From Streptomyces himalayensis subsp. himalayensis (lineage in GTDB: Bacteria > Actinomycetota > Actinomycetes > Streptomycetales > Streptomycetaceae), in assembly GCF_013778455.1 (NCBI RefSeq), contig NZ_JACEHE010000002.1:496001-560000 (forward strand): 64,000 bases of DNA. The letters are read 5' to 3'. Positions 48,788 through 58,244 of the stretch are shown one piece after another. Position 1 is the stretch's first letter, and each line of letters opens with the position of its first letter. The notes under the pieces were generated by a model. That model was not told the DNA's origin. It worked only from the letters and a program-made list of their open reading frames with translations, and made no database searches. The position numbers and the translations under genes were made by a program.

Positions 48788-49855
48788 ATGCGCTCATCTT
48801 TCTGTCGCCCGCAACTCGTGCCCGTACTGCTGTGCGCCTCGCTCGCTCTCGCAGCCGTGCCCGCCACGGCATCGCCGGACCCCGGCGGCACGGGTGCCTT
48901 GGGAGGCCTGAGCACCGGGGCCGAGGTGGCACAGCTGTACGAGGACGCGTCCGTGGCCGCCCAGCAGTACGAGACGACCCGGCGCGCGGCGAAGGCGCAG
49001 GAGGCCAGGGTCCGCAAGCTCGAGAGGCTGCTCGCCCGGGAACGGCGGGACATCGCGGTCCTGCACGGAGACCTCGGCCGCATCGCACGCACCCAGTACC
49101 GCGAGGGTGGAGGGCTTCCGCGCACCGCGCAGCTGCTGCTCGCGGACAGCCCCGAGGATCTGATCCGTGGCCAGCAGGCCGTCTGGCAGGCGGATCTGGC
49201 TGTCAACAACGCGGTCTCGAAGAGCCAAAGAGCGGAGGCGCGGCTGTCGGCCGACGAGAAGAAGGCGGCCGAGGCCTGGCGCGTCCTCGCCGAACGGAAC
49301 AGCAAGATGGGCGAGTTGAAGCGGAGCATCGCGCAGAAGCTCGAACGCGCGCTGTGGAAGCTTCAGGGTGAGGCCGACCGGTCGGCTGCGGCGGGCAAGT
49401 GCCCCAGAGCCGCACGGCTGAAGCAGCAGAAAACGAGCACCACGCGCGCGTGGGTCGCGCCGGTGACGTCGTACAGACTCTCCGCCGGCTTCGACAGCGT
49501 CGGTGCGCACTGGGCGCACCGGCACACCGGGCAGGACTTCGCCGTGCCCATCGGCACTCCGGTACGCGCGGCCGGGGCGGGCCGGGTGGTGAACGTGTCG
49601 TGCGGCGGCGCCTTCGGCATCGAGGTCGTCGTACAGCACTCCGGCGGCTACTTCACGCAGTACGCGCACCTTGCCGGCGTCACCGTCGCCGAGGGGCAGC
49701 GGGTGCGGGCGGGGCAGTGGGTCGGGCAGTCGGGCACGACCGGCAACTCGACCGGGCCGCACCTGCACTTCGAGGTGCGGCTCACCCCGGACTACGGCTC
49801 CGCGGTGGATCCGAGGCGGTGGCTGAAGGAGCGGGGAGTGCGCATCCGGCCGTAA
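48788..49855 (+). CDS. Secreted M23-family peptidase
   Basis: About 355 residues from ATG 48788. Signal peptide MRSSFCRPQLVPVLLCASLA with cleavage likely after PATA, then a ~150-residue coiled-coil (KAQEARVRKLERLLARERRD) and an M23 domain: HRHTGQDFAVPIGTPV (H-x3-D) and TGPHLHFEVR (H-x-H). These bind zinc. A start at 48755 would add 11 residues. The enzyme probably cleaves peptidoglycan cross-links outside the membrane, or is an EnvC/NlpD-like activator if inactive; zinc ligands appear intact. The unusual feature is the long coiled coil before the domain, as in cell-division-linked members. Confidence 0.88.
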   Translation: MRSSFCRPQLVPVLLCASLALAAVPATASPDPGGTGALGGLSTGAEVAQLYEDASVAAQQYETTRRAAKAQEARVRKLERLLARERRDIAVLHGDLGRIARTQYREGGGLPRTAQLLLADSPEDLIRGQQAVWQADLAVNNAVSKSQRAEARLSADEKKAAEAWRVLAERNSKMGELKRSIAQKLERALWKLQGEADRSAAAGKCPRAARLKQQKTSTTRAWVAPVTSYRLSAGFDSVGAHWAHRHTGQDFAVPIGTPVRAAGAGRVVNVSCGGAFGIEVVVQHSGGYFTQYAHLAGVTVAEGQRVRAGQWVGQSGTTGNSTGPHLHFEVRLTPDYGSAVDPRRWLKERGVRIRP

Positions 49856-49883
49856 GAGGTGCTCACAAAATGGGCGCCCGGCT

Positions 49884-50750
49884 CTACAGCCCGGCCAGGA
49901 TCCCCTCGATGACGATCGCCACGCCGTCCTCGTTGTTGGCCACCGTGTGGCCGGATGCGACGGCGACCACGTCCGGATGAGCGTTCCCCATGGCGTACGA
50001 GGTGCCCGCCCAGGTGAGCATCTCCACGTCGTTCGGCATGTCGCCGAAGGCCACGACCTCCTGCGGTGTGATGCCGCGCTCCGCGCAGCACAGGGCCAGC
50101 GTGCTGGCCTTGGAGACCCCGGGGCCGCTGATCTCCAGCAGGGCGCTCGGGCTGGAGCGCGTGATCGCCGCCTTGTCGGCCGCGTGCGCACGGGCCAGCG
50201 TCAGGAACTCGTCCGGGACCATCGTCGGGTGGTACGCGAGCAGCTTCAGCACAGGCTGGTCCGCCACGTCGGAGTCCTCGGCCAGCAGCTTCTCGGCGGG
50301 GGCCACGCTCTCGCCGGGGTCCAGCTGCAGGGGCGGATACGTCGGTTCGTGGTGCAGACCGCCGGTCCGCTCGACGGCGAACGAGGTCCCGGGGGCGGCG
50401 GCGCGCAGCGTGTGCACCACGTCGAGGGCGCTCGCCGGCTCGAGAGCGCGGATCTTGACGAAGCGGTGGCTGCCGGGGCCACCGTGCAGATCGACCACCG
50501 CCGCGCCGTTGCCGCAGATGGCGAGGCCGTGACCGTGGACGTGGTCGCTGACGACGTCCATCCAGCGTGCGGGGCGGCCGGTGACGAAGAAGACCTCGAT
50601 CCCGGCGGCCTCGGCGGCGGCGAGAGCGGCGATGGTGCGCTCGGATACGGATTTGTCGTCCCGCAGCAGGGTGCCGTCGAGGTCTGTGGCGATCAGCCGA
50701 GGCGGTACGGAGGAGGCCGGGGTCCGGGGCCGTGCGGTCGCTGAGGTCAC
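49884..50750 (-). CDS. HAD-family (Cof-type) phosphatase
   Basis: About 288 residues from GTG 50750. HAD motifs: [14 protein letters not shown] (D-x-D nucleophile), [10 protein letters not shown], and [14 protein letters not shown] (metal-binding GDxxND). The cap (about 85-200) is the IIB type. Substrate is some phosphorylated small molecule. A second member of the same family lies at 57417. The start is ambiguous: an ATG at 50768 is also in frame. Confidence 0.88.
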   Translation of the reverse strand: MTSATARPRTPASSVPPRLIATDLDGTLLRDDKSVSERTIAALAAAEAAGIEVFFVTGRPARWMDVVSDHVHGHGLAICGNGAAVVDLHGGPGSHRFVKIRALEPASALDVVHTLRAAAPGTSFAVERTGGLHHEPTYPPLQLDPGESVAPAEKLLAEDSDVADQPVLKLLAYHPTMVPDEFLTLARAHAADKAAITRSSPSALLEISGPGVSKASTLALCCAERGITPQEVVAFGDMPNDVEMLTWAGTSYAMGNAHPDVVAVASGHTVANNEDGVAIVIEGILAGL

Positions 50751-50835
50751 GACCCCAGTGTCCCGCATATGCCAGCACGGCCGTGCGGTGGGGCGCACAT
50801 CTGAGTACTTCTGGCCCCCGGCTGTCTCGTCTCCC

Positions 50836-51750
50836 TCAGCCGCGCCCGTCGAGCTGCTGGACGGCCTCGGTCGCGATCCGTTCGAAGACCTTCTGGTCGG
50901 CTGCGAAATCCGAGTCCGGAATGGGCCAGTGGATCACGATCTCGGTGAAGCCCAGTGCCGCATGGTTGCCCGCGAAGTCCACGAAGGCGTCGAAGGAGTC
51001 CAGCGGACGGTCCGGAGTGAACCCGGTGAGCAGGATCTTGTCGAGTTCCGCGACATCGCGGCCCAGCGTCTCGCAGGCCGCGCCGAGCTTCTCGACCTGG
51101 CCGCGAATGGCTTGAATCGACTGCTCGGGGGTGCCCGTTTCGAACAGCTTCGGGTCACCTGTCGTCACCCATGCCTGGCCGTGGCGCGCGGCGAGCTTCA
51201 GTCCGCGCGGGCCGGTGGCGGCCACCGCGAAGGGCAGCCGGGGCCGCTGGACGCAGCCCGGTATGTTGCGGGCCTCGGACGCGGAGTAGAAGTCCCCGTC
51301 GTACGACACGCCGTCCGTACCGTCCTCGGTGAGCAGCGTGTCCAGGAGCTGAACGAATTCGGCGAAACGGTCCGCCCGCTCGCGCGGCGACCACGGCTCC
51401 TGGCCCAGCGCGGTGGCGTCGAAGCCCGTGCCGCCCGCGCCGACCCCGAGCGTGATCCGGCCGTTCGACACGTCGTCGAGCGAGATCAGGTCCTTGGCGA
51501 GCGTCACCGGGTGCCGGAAGTTCGGGGATGTGACGAGCGTGCCCAGGCGCAGCCGCTCGGTGACGGCCGCGGCGGCGGTCAGCGTCGGCACCGCGCCGAA
51601 CCACGGCCCGTCCCGGAAGGTGCGCCAGGAGAGGTGGTCGTAGGTGTACGCGGTGTGGAAGCCCAGCTCCTCCGCAAGCTGCCAGGTGGCGCGGGCGCCC
51701 TGGTGCCATCGGCGGTACGGAAGGATCACTGTGCTCAGACGCAGACTCAT
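50836..51750 (-). CDS. F420-dependent (LLM-class) oxidoreductase
   Basis: 304 residues, luciferase-like TIM barrel. The pattern [54 protein letters not shown] and [15 protein letters not shown] belongs to LLM-class F420-dependent enzymes, which are abundant in Streptomyces. It reduces or oxidises an unknown substrate with coenzyme F420. A stand-alone gene between HAD and kptA. Confidence 0.88.
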   Translation of the reverse strand: MSLRLSTVILPYRRWHQGARATWQLAEELGFHTAYTYDHLSWRTFRDGPWFGAVPTLTAAAAVTERLRLGTLVTSPNFRHPVTLAKDLISLDDVSNGRITLGVGAGGTGFDATALGQEPWSPRERADRFAEFVQLLDTLLTEDGTDGVSYDGDFYSASEARNIPGCVQRPRLPFAVAATGPRGLKLAARHGQAWVTTGDPKLFETGTPEQSIQAIRGQVEKLGAACETLGRDVAELDKILLTGFTPDRPLDSFDAFVDFAGNHAALGFTEIVIHWPIPDSDFAADQKVFERIATEAVQQLDGRG

Positions 51751-51845
51751 GCCTCAGAGCGTAAGCGGCCGCGGAGCGTGGGCGCTGCCCGCGTCGTGTG
51801 CGGGAGCAGGACGGCAGTCGAGGAGGCGGCCGGAGCCGGCAGGCA

Positions 51846-51930
51846 GCGATGCCGGTCGTCGGTCGTCGGTCGCCGGTCGGTTCGGCCGTCGGTTGTCGAT
51901 GGTCGGTTCTCCGTCGTCAGTGCGGCGCCG
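51846..51930. repeat. GTCGGT-type short tandem repeats
   Basis: A run of GTCGGTC/GTCGTCGGT words (about 51855-51930) just downstream of and into the kptA 3' end. Looks like slippage-prone low complexity; no function inferred. Confidence 0.55.
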
Positions 51931-52465
51931 GAAACCGCAGGTATTCCGGGGGTACCGCCGCGGTCAGCCACACGCCGTTGGCGCTCACGCGGAACACGTG
52001 TCCGTCGCGGTGCATGGCCCCCGCGTCGACGGAAAGCACGACGGGGTGGCCGCGGCGCGCACCGACCCGTGTCGCGGTCTCGCGGTCGGCGGAGAGGTGC
52101 ACGTCGTGGCGGTTCATAGGCCGCAGGCCCTCGGCGCGGATCGCGGGCAGATGACGGGCGACGGTGCCGTGGAAGAGATACGCGGGCGGGGTCGCCTGGG
52201 GCAGCCCCAGGTCGACGTCCACGGAGTGCCCCTGGCTGGCGCGGATCCGGGTGCCCTCGATCGCGAAGCGTCGTTTGTCGTTGACGGCGACCACATGGTC
52301 GAGCTCGTCCCGAGTGAAGCGAAAGCCGTGCGCGGCGGCAGCGGTGATCAGGATGTCGATCTCGACCCAGCCGCCCTCGTCGAGAGTGAGCCCGATCCTC
52401 TCCGGCTGATGCCGCAGGTGCTTCGCCAGGTACTTCGACACCTTCACTGTGCGTCTTTCGTCCAT
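51917..52465 (-). CDS. kptA: RNA 2'-phosphotransferase (Tpt1/KptA)
   Basis: 182 residues from ATG 52465. N-terminal [20 protein letters not shown] and [20 protein letters not shown], then [22 protein letters not shown] and [14 protein letters not shown]: the R-H-R-R active-site quartet of KptA. It removes a 2'-phosphate from RNA using NAD+. In eukaryotes the substrate is spliced tRNA; bacterial substrate unknown. The upstream gap holds a DnaA-box trio. Confidence 0.92.
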   Translation of the reverse strand: MDERRTVKVSKYLAKHLRHQPERIGLTLDEGGWVEIDILITAAAAHGFRFTRDELDHVVAVNDKRRFAIEGTRIRASQGHSVDVDLGLPQATPPAYLFHGTVARHLPAIRAEGLRPMNRHDVHLSADRETATRVGARRGHPVVLSVDAGAMHRDGHVFRVSANGVWLTAAVPPEYLRFPAPH

Positions 52466-52535
52466 CCGGCCAGCGTGCCCGTCGGGCGCGCCGGCGCGCA
52501 CTCGGTTTTGGCCCGCCCTCTTCGGGTCGGATGTT

Positions 52536-52589
52536 TGATCCACAGACAACTGCGTTATCCACAGGGCAAATTGGAGACCCTGTGGACAA
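52536..52589. promoter_or_regulatory. DnaA-box trio between kptA and the ABC operon
   Basis: TGATCCACA (52536-52544), perfect TTATCCACA (52555-52563) and, on the minus strand, perfect Streptomyces-type TTGTCCACA (52581-52589), within 54 bp. Confidence 0.65.
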
Positions 52590-52702
52590 CTGGACTGAGG
52601 AATCAGGTGATTTGATCAACTTGACGGCTGTTTGGGTATTTTGCCCACATGGGAGCACAAGATCCCGGAGGCATATGCTTTTTCGCATAGTCGGGGGTGT
52701 TG

Positions 52703-52813
52703 ATGTCGGTCGACGCCAAGCCAATCAAGCACGGATCCAAGAGCGTTGGGCAACAAAACGGCTGGAGCGGCAAGTTCGGTTCGGCCGTCGTCGTAGAGGT
52801 TCAGCCGGTATAG
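52703..52813 (+). CDS. 36-residue ORF of unknown function
   Basis: ATG 52703 opens MSVDAKPIKHGSKSVGQQNG, ending SGKFGSAVVVEVQPV, TAG at 52811. A GGGGGTG lies 4 nt upstream. The composition is plausible for a peptide, but third-position GC is only about two-thirds, weaker than neighbours. It lies in an AT-rich leader ahead of an ABC exporter. It could be a leader peptide, a small secreted/RiPP-like precursor or chance. No family recognised. Confidence 0.35.
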   Translation: MSVDAKPIKHGSKSVGQQNGWSGKFGSAVVVEVQPV

Positions 52814-52826
52814 TGACCGGTATAGT
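52805..52826 (+). repeat. Tandem CCGGTATAGT copies with -10-like hexamers
   Basis: CCGGTATAGT occurs at 52805-52814 and again at 52817-52826; each holds TATAGT, which fits an actinobacterial -10 box. It lies about 180 bp before the first ABC start and overlaps the end of the small ORF. Confidence 0.55.
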
Positions 52827-53000
52827 CTGAATTGTAAACTATGCATAGAATGAAAACGATATGCACAACTAATTCCTCAACCCACCTCGGTGAGACCTGA
52901 GGGGGACCCCTACGGGCCCGTAATACCGAAGTCGGACCACGGGACAACCCCCTGGTCTGACGCCCGATGTTGTGTGCGCCACTACCTTCGAGGCGTGACT

Positions 53001-53990
53001 GTGATCGTGACCGAAAGCCTGAGCAAGCGGTTCCCCAGGGTGACCGCGCTTGACCGGCTCTCCATGGATATCGGGCCTGGTGTGACCGGACTCGTCGGAG
53101 CCAATGGAGCCGGCAAGTCCACACTGATTAAGATCCTTTTGGGTCTTTCCCCCGCTACCGAGGGCCGCGCCGAGGTGCTCGGCCTCGACGTGGCGACCAA
53201 GGGAGCCGCCATCCGCGAGCGCGTCGGCTATATGCCGGAGCACGACTGCCTGCCGCCCGACGTCTCTGCCACCGAGTTCGTCGTCCACATGGCGCGCATG
53301 TCGGGGTTGCCGCCGACCGCAGCCCGCGAGCGAACGGCGGACACGCTGCGCCACGTCGGCCTGTACGAGGAGCGCTACCGCCCCATCGGGGGCTACTCGA
53401 CCGGTATGAAACAGCGGGTCAAGCTCGCCCAAGCGCTCGTCCATGACCCGCAGTTGGTCTTCCTCGACGAGCCGACCAACGGTCTCGACCCGGTCGGCCG
53501 TGACGACATGCTCGGCCTGATCCGGCGTGTCCACACCGACTTCGGCATCTCGGTCCTTGTCACCTCGCATCTGCTGGGCGAGTTGGAACGCACCTGCGAC
53601 CACGTCGTCGTCGTCGACGGCGGCAAGTTGCTGCGCTCCAGCTCCACCACGGACTTCACGCAGAACACGACGACACTCGCGATCGAGGTCACCGACACCG
53701 ACGAACACCCGGACGGCACGCGCGCGTTGCGTGACGCGCTGCACGCGCGCGGGGTGACCACCGACGCCGGAGGCGGTCTGCCGGGCGCCGGGCACACGCT
53801 GCTGCTCACGGCCGAGGGCGAGGACACGTACGACCTCGTGCGCGACCTCGTCGCCGAGCTGGGCCTCGGCCTCGTCCGCATGGAACAGCGCAGGCACCAC
53901 ATCGCAGAGGTCTTCCGGCCGGACCAGGCCAGGCACCAGGACACGGACACTGACGGGCAGAGGAAGGAGGCGGTCCACCATGGCGGTTGA
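53001..53990 (+). CDS. ABC transporter ATPase (first)
   Basis: About 329 residues from GTG 53001 (GAGG at 52991). Walker A GLVGANGAGKST, signature YSTGMKQRVKLAQAL, Walker B LVFLDEPTNGLDP, H-loop VLVTSHLLGELE. This is an exporter-type (DrrA/CcmA) ATPase. The frame is open further upstream to 52890 without a better site. It overlaps the next gene by 11 bp, so the proteins are coupled. It starts a four-gene operon (53001-56529). Confidence 0.92.
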   Translation: MIVTESLSKRFPRVTALDRLSMDIGPGVTGLVGANGAGKSTLIKILLGLSPATEGRAEVLGLDVATKGAAIRERVGYMPEHDCLPPDVSATEFVVHMARMSGLPPTAARERTADTLRHVGLYEERYRPIGGYSTGMKQRVKLAQALVHDPQLVFLDEPTNGLDPVGRDDMLGLIRRVHTDFGISVLVTSHLLGELERTCDHVVVVDGGKLLRSSSTTDFTQNTTTLAIEVTDTDEHPDGTRALRDALHARGVTTDAGGGLPGAGHTLLLTAEGEDTYDLVRDLVAELGLGLVRMEQRRHHIAEVFRPDQARHQDTDTDGQRKEAVHHGG

Positions 53991-54888
53991 GCAGACCCTC
54001 ACGGGCGCCGGTGAGCAGACCCGGATCCACAACATCGGCTACCGCAACTACGACGGCCCCCGCCTGGGCCGTGCCTACGCCCGCCGTTCGCTCTTCTCGC
54101 AGTCCCTGCGCGGCGCGTACGGACTCGGCCGCTCGGCCAAGTCCAAGGTGCTGCCCATGCTGCTCTTCGGGGTGATGTGCGCACCGGCGGCGATCATGGT
54201 CGCGGTCACGGTCACGACCAAGCTCAAGGACCTGCCGCTCGACTACACGCGCTACGCGATCGTGATGCAGGCCGTCATCGGCCTCTACATCGCCTCCCAG
54301 GGGCCGCAGTCCGTCTCGCGCGACCTGCGCTTCAAGACGGTGCCCCTCTACTTCTCGCGCCCCATCGAACGCGGCGACTACGTCCTCGCGAAGTACGGGG
54401 CGATGGCCTCCGCCATGTTCATCCTCACGGCGGCGCCGCTGTTCGTGCTCTACATCGGAGCGCTGCTCGCCAAACTTGACTTCTCGGACCAGACAGAGGG
54501 CTTCCTGCAGGGGTTGATCTCGGTGGCGCTGCTGTCGCTGCTCTTCGCCGGAATCGGTCTCGTCATCTCGGCGGTCACACCCCGCCGGGGCTTCGGCATC
54601 GCGGCCGTGATCGCCGTCCTGACCATCTCGTACGGCGCGGTCTCCACACTCCAGGCCATCGCGCACGCACAGGGCAGCGACGGTGCGGTGGTGAGCTGGC
54701 TCGGGCTCTTCTCGCCGGTCACGCTCATCGACGGCGTGCAGACGGCCTTCCTGGGCGCCACCTCCGCCTTCCCCGGAGGGGAAGGCCCCTCGACCGGCGC
54801 GGGCGTCGTCTACCTGCTCGTCGTCCTGGGACTCATCGCCGGCTGCTACGGGATCCTGATGCGCCGCTACCGAAAGGTCGGGCTGTAG
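53980..54888 (+). CDS. ABC transporter permease (first)
   Basis: 302 residues. After a ~50-residue cytoplasmic leader (IHNIGYRNYDGPRLGRAYAR) six membrane helices follow, with DLRFKTVPLYFSRPIERGDY in a cytosolic loop, a feature of ABC-2-type permeases. It overlaps the following ATPase gene by one base (TAGTG), so translation is coupled. Confidence 0.9.
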   Translation: MAVEQTLTGAGEQTRIHNIGYRNYDGPRLGRAYARRSLFSQSLRGAYGLGRSAKSKVLPMLLFGVMCAPAAIMVAVTVTTKLKDLPLDYTRYAIVMQAVIGLYIASQGPQSVSRDLRFKTVPLYFSRPIERGDYVLAKYGAMASAMFILTAAPLFVLYIGALLAKLDFSDQTEGFLQGLISVALLSLLFAGIGLVISAVTPRRGFGIAAVIAVLTISYGAVSTLQAIAHAQGSDGAVVSWLGLFSPVTLIDGVQTAFLGATSAFPGGEGPSTGAGVVYLLVVLGLIAGCYGILMRRYRKVGL

Positions 54889-55799
54889 TGACCACGATCG
54901 ACATCGACCACGCCTCGCGCTGGTTCAGCAACGTGGTGGCCGTCAACGACATCACGATGACCGTCGGCCCCGGCGTCACCGGACTCCTCGGCCCCAACGG
55001 CGCCGGCAAGTCCACACTCATCAACATGATGGGCGGCTTCCTGGCCCCTTCCACCGGCTCCGTCACCCTCGACGGCCGGCCGATCTGGCGCAATGAGCAG
55101 ATCTACCGGAAGATCGGCATCGTCCCCGAGCGGGAAGCCATGTACGACTTCCTCACGGGCCGCGAATTCGTCGTCGCCAACGCCGAGTTGCACGGCCTGG
55201 ACGCACGGGCCGCCCAACGGGCGCTCGCCACAGTCGAGATGGAGTACGCGCAGGACCGCAAGATCTCCACGTACAGCAAGGGCATGCGGCAGCGCGTCAA
55301 GATGGCGTCCGCGCTCGTCCACGAGCCGTCCGTGCTGCTGCTGGACGAGCCCTTCAACGGCATGGACCCGCGCCAGCGCATGCAGCTGATGGACCTGCTG
55401 CGGCGCATGGGCGACGAGGGACGCACCGTCCTCTTCTCGTCCCACATCCTCGAGGAGGTCGAGCAACTCGCCTCCCACATCGAGGTGATCGTCGCCGGAC
55501 GGCATGCGGCGAGCGGCGACTTCCGCAAGATCCGCCGCCTGATGACCGACCGCCCGCACCGCTATCTGGTGCGTTCCAGCGACGACCGCGCACTCGCGGC
55601 CGCGCTGATCGCCGATCCGTCGACCGCGGGCATCGAAGTGGACGTGACCGAGGGCGCGTTGCGTATCCAGGCCGTCGACTTCGGCCGGTTCACGGCACTG
55701 CTTCCGCGGGTGGCCAGGGACAACGGCATCCGGCTGCTCACGGTCTCGCCGTCCGACGAGTCCCTCGAGTCCGTCTTCTCGTATCTTGTCGCGGCGTAG
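54888..55799 (+). CDS. ABC transporter ATPase (second)
   Basis: 303 residues from GTG 54888. Walker A GLLGPNGAGKST, signature YSKGMRQRVKMASALV, Walker B VLLLDEPFNGMDP, H-loop LFSSHILEEVEQL. Same type as the first ATPase. The two probably serve separate permeases or one heteromeric exporter. Confidence 0.92.
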   Translation: MTTIDIDHASRWFSNVVAVNDITMTVGPGVTGLLGPNGAGKSTLINMMGGFLAPSTGSVTLDGRPIWRNEQIYRKIGIVPEREAMYDFLTGREFVVANAELHGLDARAAQRALATVEMEYAQDRKISTYSKGMRQRVKMASALVHEPSVLLLDEPFNGMDPRQRMQLMDLLRRMGDEGRTVLFSSHILEEVEQLASHIEVIVAGRHAASGDFRKIRRLMTDRPHRYLVRSSDDRALAAALIADPSTAGIEVDVTEGALRIQAVDFGRFTALLPRVARDNGIRLLTVSPSDESLESVFSYLVAA

Positions 55800-55809
55800 G
55801 AGGCCGAAG

Positions 55810-56529
55810 ATGTACGACCCCACTGTCGCCCGGCTCACCTACCGGGCCCTGCTCGGCCGCCGCCGCGCTCTCATCCTGTTCGCGCTGCCCGCCCTGCTGA
55901 TCGTGATCGCCGGGGCGGTACGCGTCCTCACCGGCGCCGACGACCAGGTCGCCTCGGACGTACTCGGCGGGTTCGCGCTCGCCACGATGGTGCCGATCAT
56001 CGGCGTCATCGCCGGCACCGGAGCGATCGGTCCCGAGATCGACGACGGCTCGGTGGTCTATCTTCTCGCCAAGCCCGTCAAGCGGCCCACGATCATCTTC
56101 ACCAAGCTGATCGTCGCCATCGCCGTGACGATGGTCTTCTCCGCGATCCCCACGTTCGTCGCCGGGCTGATCCTCAACGGCAACGGTCAGCAGATCGCCG
56201 TCGCCTACACGGTCGCGGCGCTGGTCGCCTCCATCGCGTACGCCGCACTCTTCCTGCTGCTCGGCACGGTCACCCGCCACGCGGTGGTCTTCGGACTCGT
56301 CTACGCCCTCGTCTGGGAGGCCCTTTTCGGATCCCTGGTGGCCGGAGCACGCACGCTCAGCGTTCAGCAGTGGTCGCTCGCGGTGGCCCAGAAGGTCGCC
56401 GGCGGAGACCTGGTCACCTCGGACGTCGGGCTGCCGCTCGCGACGGTTCTGCTGGCGGGCGTCACCGTGGCGGCCACCTGGTACGCGGGGCAGAAGCTGC
56501 GGACGCTGACGCTGGCCGGGGAGGAGTGA
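55810..56529 (+). CDS. ABC transporter permease (second)
   Basis: 239 residues from ATG 55810 (TAGGAGGCCGAAG). Six helices; EIDDGSVVYLLAKPVKRPTI is the cytosolic ABC-2 loop matching the first permease. Last gene of the operon. Substrate unknown. Confidence 0.88.
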   Translation: MYDPTVARLTYRALLGRRRALILFALPALLIVIAGAVRVLTGADDQVASDVLGGFALATMVPIIGVIAGTGAIGPEIDDGSVVYLLAKPVKRPTIIFTKLIVAIAVTMVFSAIPTFVAGLILNGNGQQIAVAYTVAALVASIAYAALFLLLGTVTRHAVVFGLVYALVWEALFGSLVAGARTLSVQQWSLAVAQKVAGGDLVTSDVGLPLATVLLAGVTVAATWYAGQKLRTLTLAGEE

Positions 56530-56632
56530 CGCGGCACGCGATGCCGGTTCCGCGATCTTGATGGCGCTTTCACCCTCCTGCCCGGACACTGGGCGGGAGG
56601 CGAGCGCTTCCGCCGTGGAGGAAGGAGTCACG

Positions 56633-56866
56633 ATGGCATCGGAACCGAAGCCCGAGGCTGGTACGCCGGGCGAGGGGTGGGACGACATCGTCCTCGACGA
56701 GGAGTTCATACGGTCCGCCGAGACGGCCGAACCCTCCGCGCGTGCCCGGATGCTCGCCGCCCGCTGGCGCAAGCGGCCCCCTGAGCCGGAGCCCTGGCGC
56801 AGCGACGAGCCTCCGGCGGGCTGGTTCTGGAGCCGGGCGCGGCGTCGTAGGTGGCGCAAGGGGTAG
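56633..56866 (+). CDS. Small charged protein of unknown function
   Basis: 77 residues, start ATG 56633 behind AAGGAG. Acidic first half (GWDDIVLDEEFIRSAE), then a basic, Trp/Arg-rich end (AARWRKRPPEPEPW, RARRRRWRKG). No domain recognised, but ribosome site, codon bias and composition support a real gene. An in-frame ATG at 56558 would add 25 residues. Confidence 0.75.
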   Translation: MASEPKPEAGTPGEGWDDIVLDEEFIRSAETAEPSARARMLAARWRKRPPEPEPWRSDEPPAGWFWSRARRRRWRKG

Positions 56867-57070
56867 GCGTCCCTCCGGAAATAATCGGTGGCGCCCAACT
56901 TCTCGTACCGGCAGAGTAGTTGTGTCCACGACGCCGCCAGCGGCGCCATCTTCTGGGAGAGGAGCGCGACGATGTCCATCAGTAGTCCGTCGAGCTCCCG
57001 ACAGGGCAGCCCGCGGCGGGCTCCGGAGTAGTCACTGGACTCCGTGGAGCCGCCGCGTGGGAGCTGTCCG

Positions 57071-57114
57071 GGGCGGCCGCTTCGAGCGCGCGAACTCGTT
57101 CGCGCGGGCCGCCC
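57071..57114 (+). ncRNA. Double-stem hairpin just before the tRNA-like gene
   Basis: GGGCGGCC (57071-57078) pairs with GGCCGCCC (57107-57114); inside, CGCGCGAA (57087-57094) pairs with TTCGCGCG (57099-57106) around a CTCG loop, leaving an 8-nt bulge on the 5' side. The structure ends 4 nt before the acceptor stem. It could be a 5' leader structure or an upstream terminator. Confidence 0.5.
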
Positions 57115-57118
57115 ACCC

Positions 57119-57220
<102 letters not shown>

Positions 57221-57310
57221 CGAGACGCTTCGCTGTGATGGGGCGGGGTTCTCTGTTGTCCTGGTGGACCTTGTACGTCGGGTTGGCGTACGTCGTGGGC
57301 TGTGCCCACC

Positions 57311-57338
57311 CTCCCCCATTGCCTTAAGGGCATGGGAG
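57311..57338. repeat. Streptomyces intergenic repeat-type hairpin
   Basis: An imperfect hairpin with outer arms CTCCC and GGGAG around a CCTTAAGG-type core, followed by GTACCCCC. This word combination recurs widely as small dispersed repeats between Streptomyces genes. Confidence 0.55.
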
Positions 57339-57416
57339 GTACCCCCATCGCCCTGCGGAACGCCTGCCCACAGCGGGAGCCCCGCGCCCACAGCGGGAGC
57401 GGCTGCTGCTCGCCGA

Positions 57417-58244
57417 CTACGCCAGCAAGCGCTCCAGGACTACGGCGATGCCGTCCGTCTCGTTCGACGTCGTTTCCTCGTCCGCTACTGCCTTCAGTTC
57501 CTCGTGGGCGTTCGCCATGGCTACGCCGTGGGAGGCCCAGGCGAACATCGGGATGTCGTTGGGCATGTCGCCGAAGGCGATGGTGTCCGCGGCCCTGGCA
57601 CCGAGTCGGCGGGCTGCCAGGGAGAGGCCGGTTGCCTTCGTCAGGCCCAGGGGGAGCAGTTCGACGATGCCCTCGCCGGCCATCGTCACGCCCACCAGGT
57701 CGCCCGCGGTCCGCAGAGCCACCGAGGCGAGCTCGTCGTCGGTGAGCCCCGGGTGCTGGATGTACACCTTGTTCAGCGGCGCCGACCACACGTCGGCGAC
57801 ATCGGTGAACGGCACGTACGGCAGTGGTCCGTCGTGCACCTGGTAGCCGGGCCCGACGAGCACCTGCCCCTCGATGCCGTCGCGGCTCGCGGCCAGCGCC
57901 AGCGGGCCGACCTCTGCCTCGATCTTCGCCAGCGCCAGTCCTGCCAGCTGGCGGTCCAGGGTCACCGAGGTGAGCAGACGGTGCTCGCCCGCGTGGTAGA
58001 CCTGCGCACCCTGGCCGCACACCGCGAGGCCCTCGTAGCCGAGGTCGTCGAGGATGTGCCGGGTCCAGGGCACGGCCCGGCCCGTGACGACGATGTGGGC
58101 GGCGCCCGCCGCGGTGACCGAGGTGAGCGCCTCACGCGTGCGCGCCGACACCGTCTCGTCGGAGCGCAGCAACGTTCCGTCGAGATCGGTGGCGACCAGC
58201 TTGTAGGGGAAGGGGGCGGCGGAAGGAGCAGTGGAATCGCTCAC
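57417..58244 (-). CDS. HAD-family (Cof-type) phosphatase
   Basis: 275 residues. [27 protein letters not shown] and [15 protein letters not shown] are the three HAD motifs. GTG 58244 overlaps the serS stop (GTGA), so it is translationally coupled to serS. Related in sequence to the protein at 49884-50750. Specific substrate unknown. Confidence 0.9.
   Translation of the reverse strand: MSDSTAPSAAPFPYKLVATDLDGTLLRSDETVSARTREALTSVTAAGAAHIVVTGRAVPWTRHILDDLGYEGLAVCGQGAQVYHAGEHRLLTSVTLDRQLAGLALAKIEAEVGPLALAASRDGIEGQVLVGPGYQVHDGPLPYVPFTDVADVWSAPLNKVYIQHPGLTDDELASVALRTAGDLVGVTMAGEGIVELLPLGLTKATGLSLAARRLGARAADTIAFGDMPNDIPMFAWASHGVAMANAHEELKAVADEETTSNETDGIAVVLERLLA

Larger units (their letters stand above)
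52466..53000. other. AT-rich gap between kptA and the ABC operon
   Basis: 535 bp, markedly AT-rich for this genome. It contains three DnaA boxes (52536-52589), a 36-codon ORF (52703-52813), a repeated TATAGT-type word (52805-52826) and the promoter of the ABC genes. No other gene seen. Confidence 0.6.
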
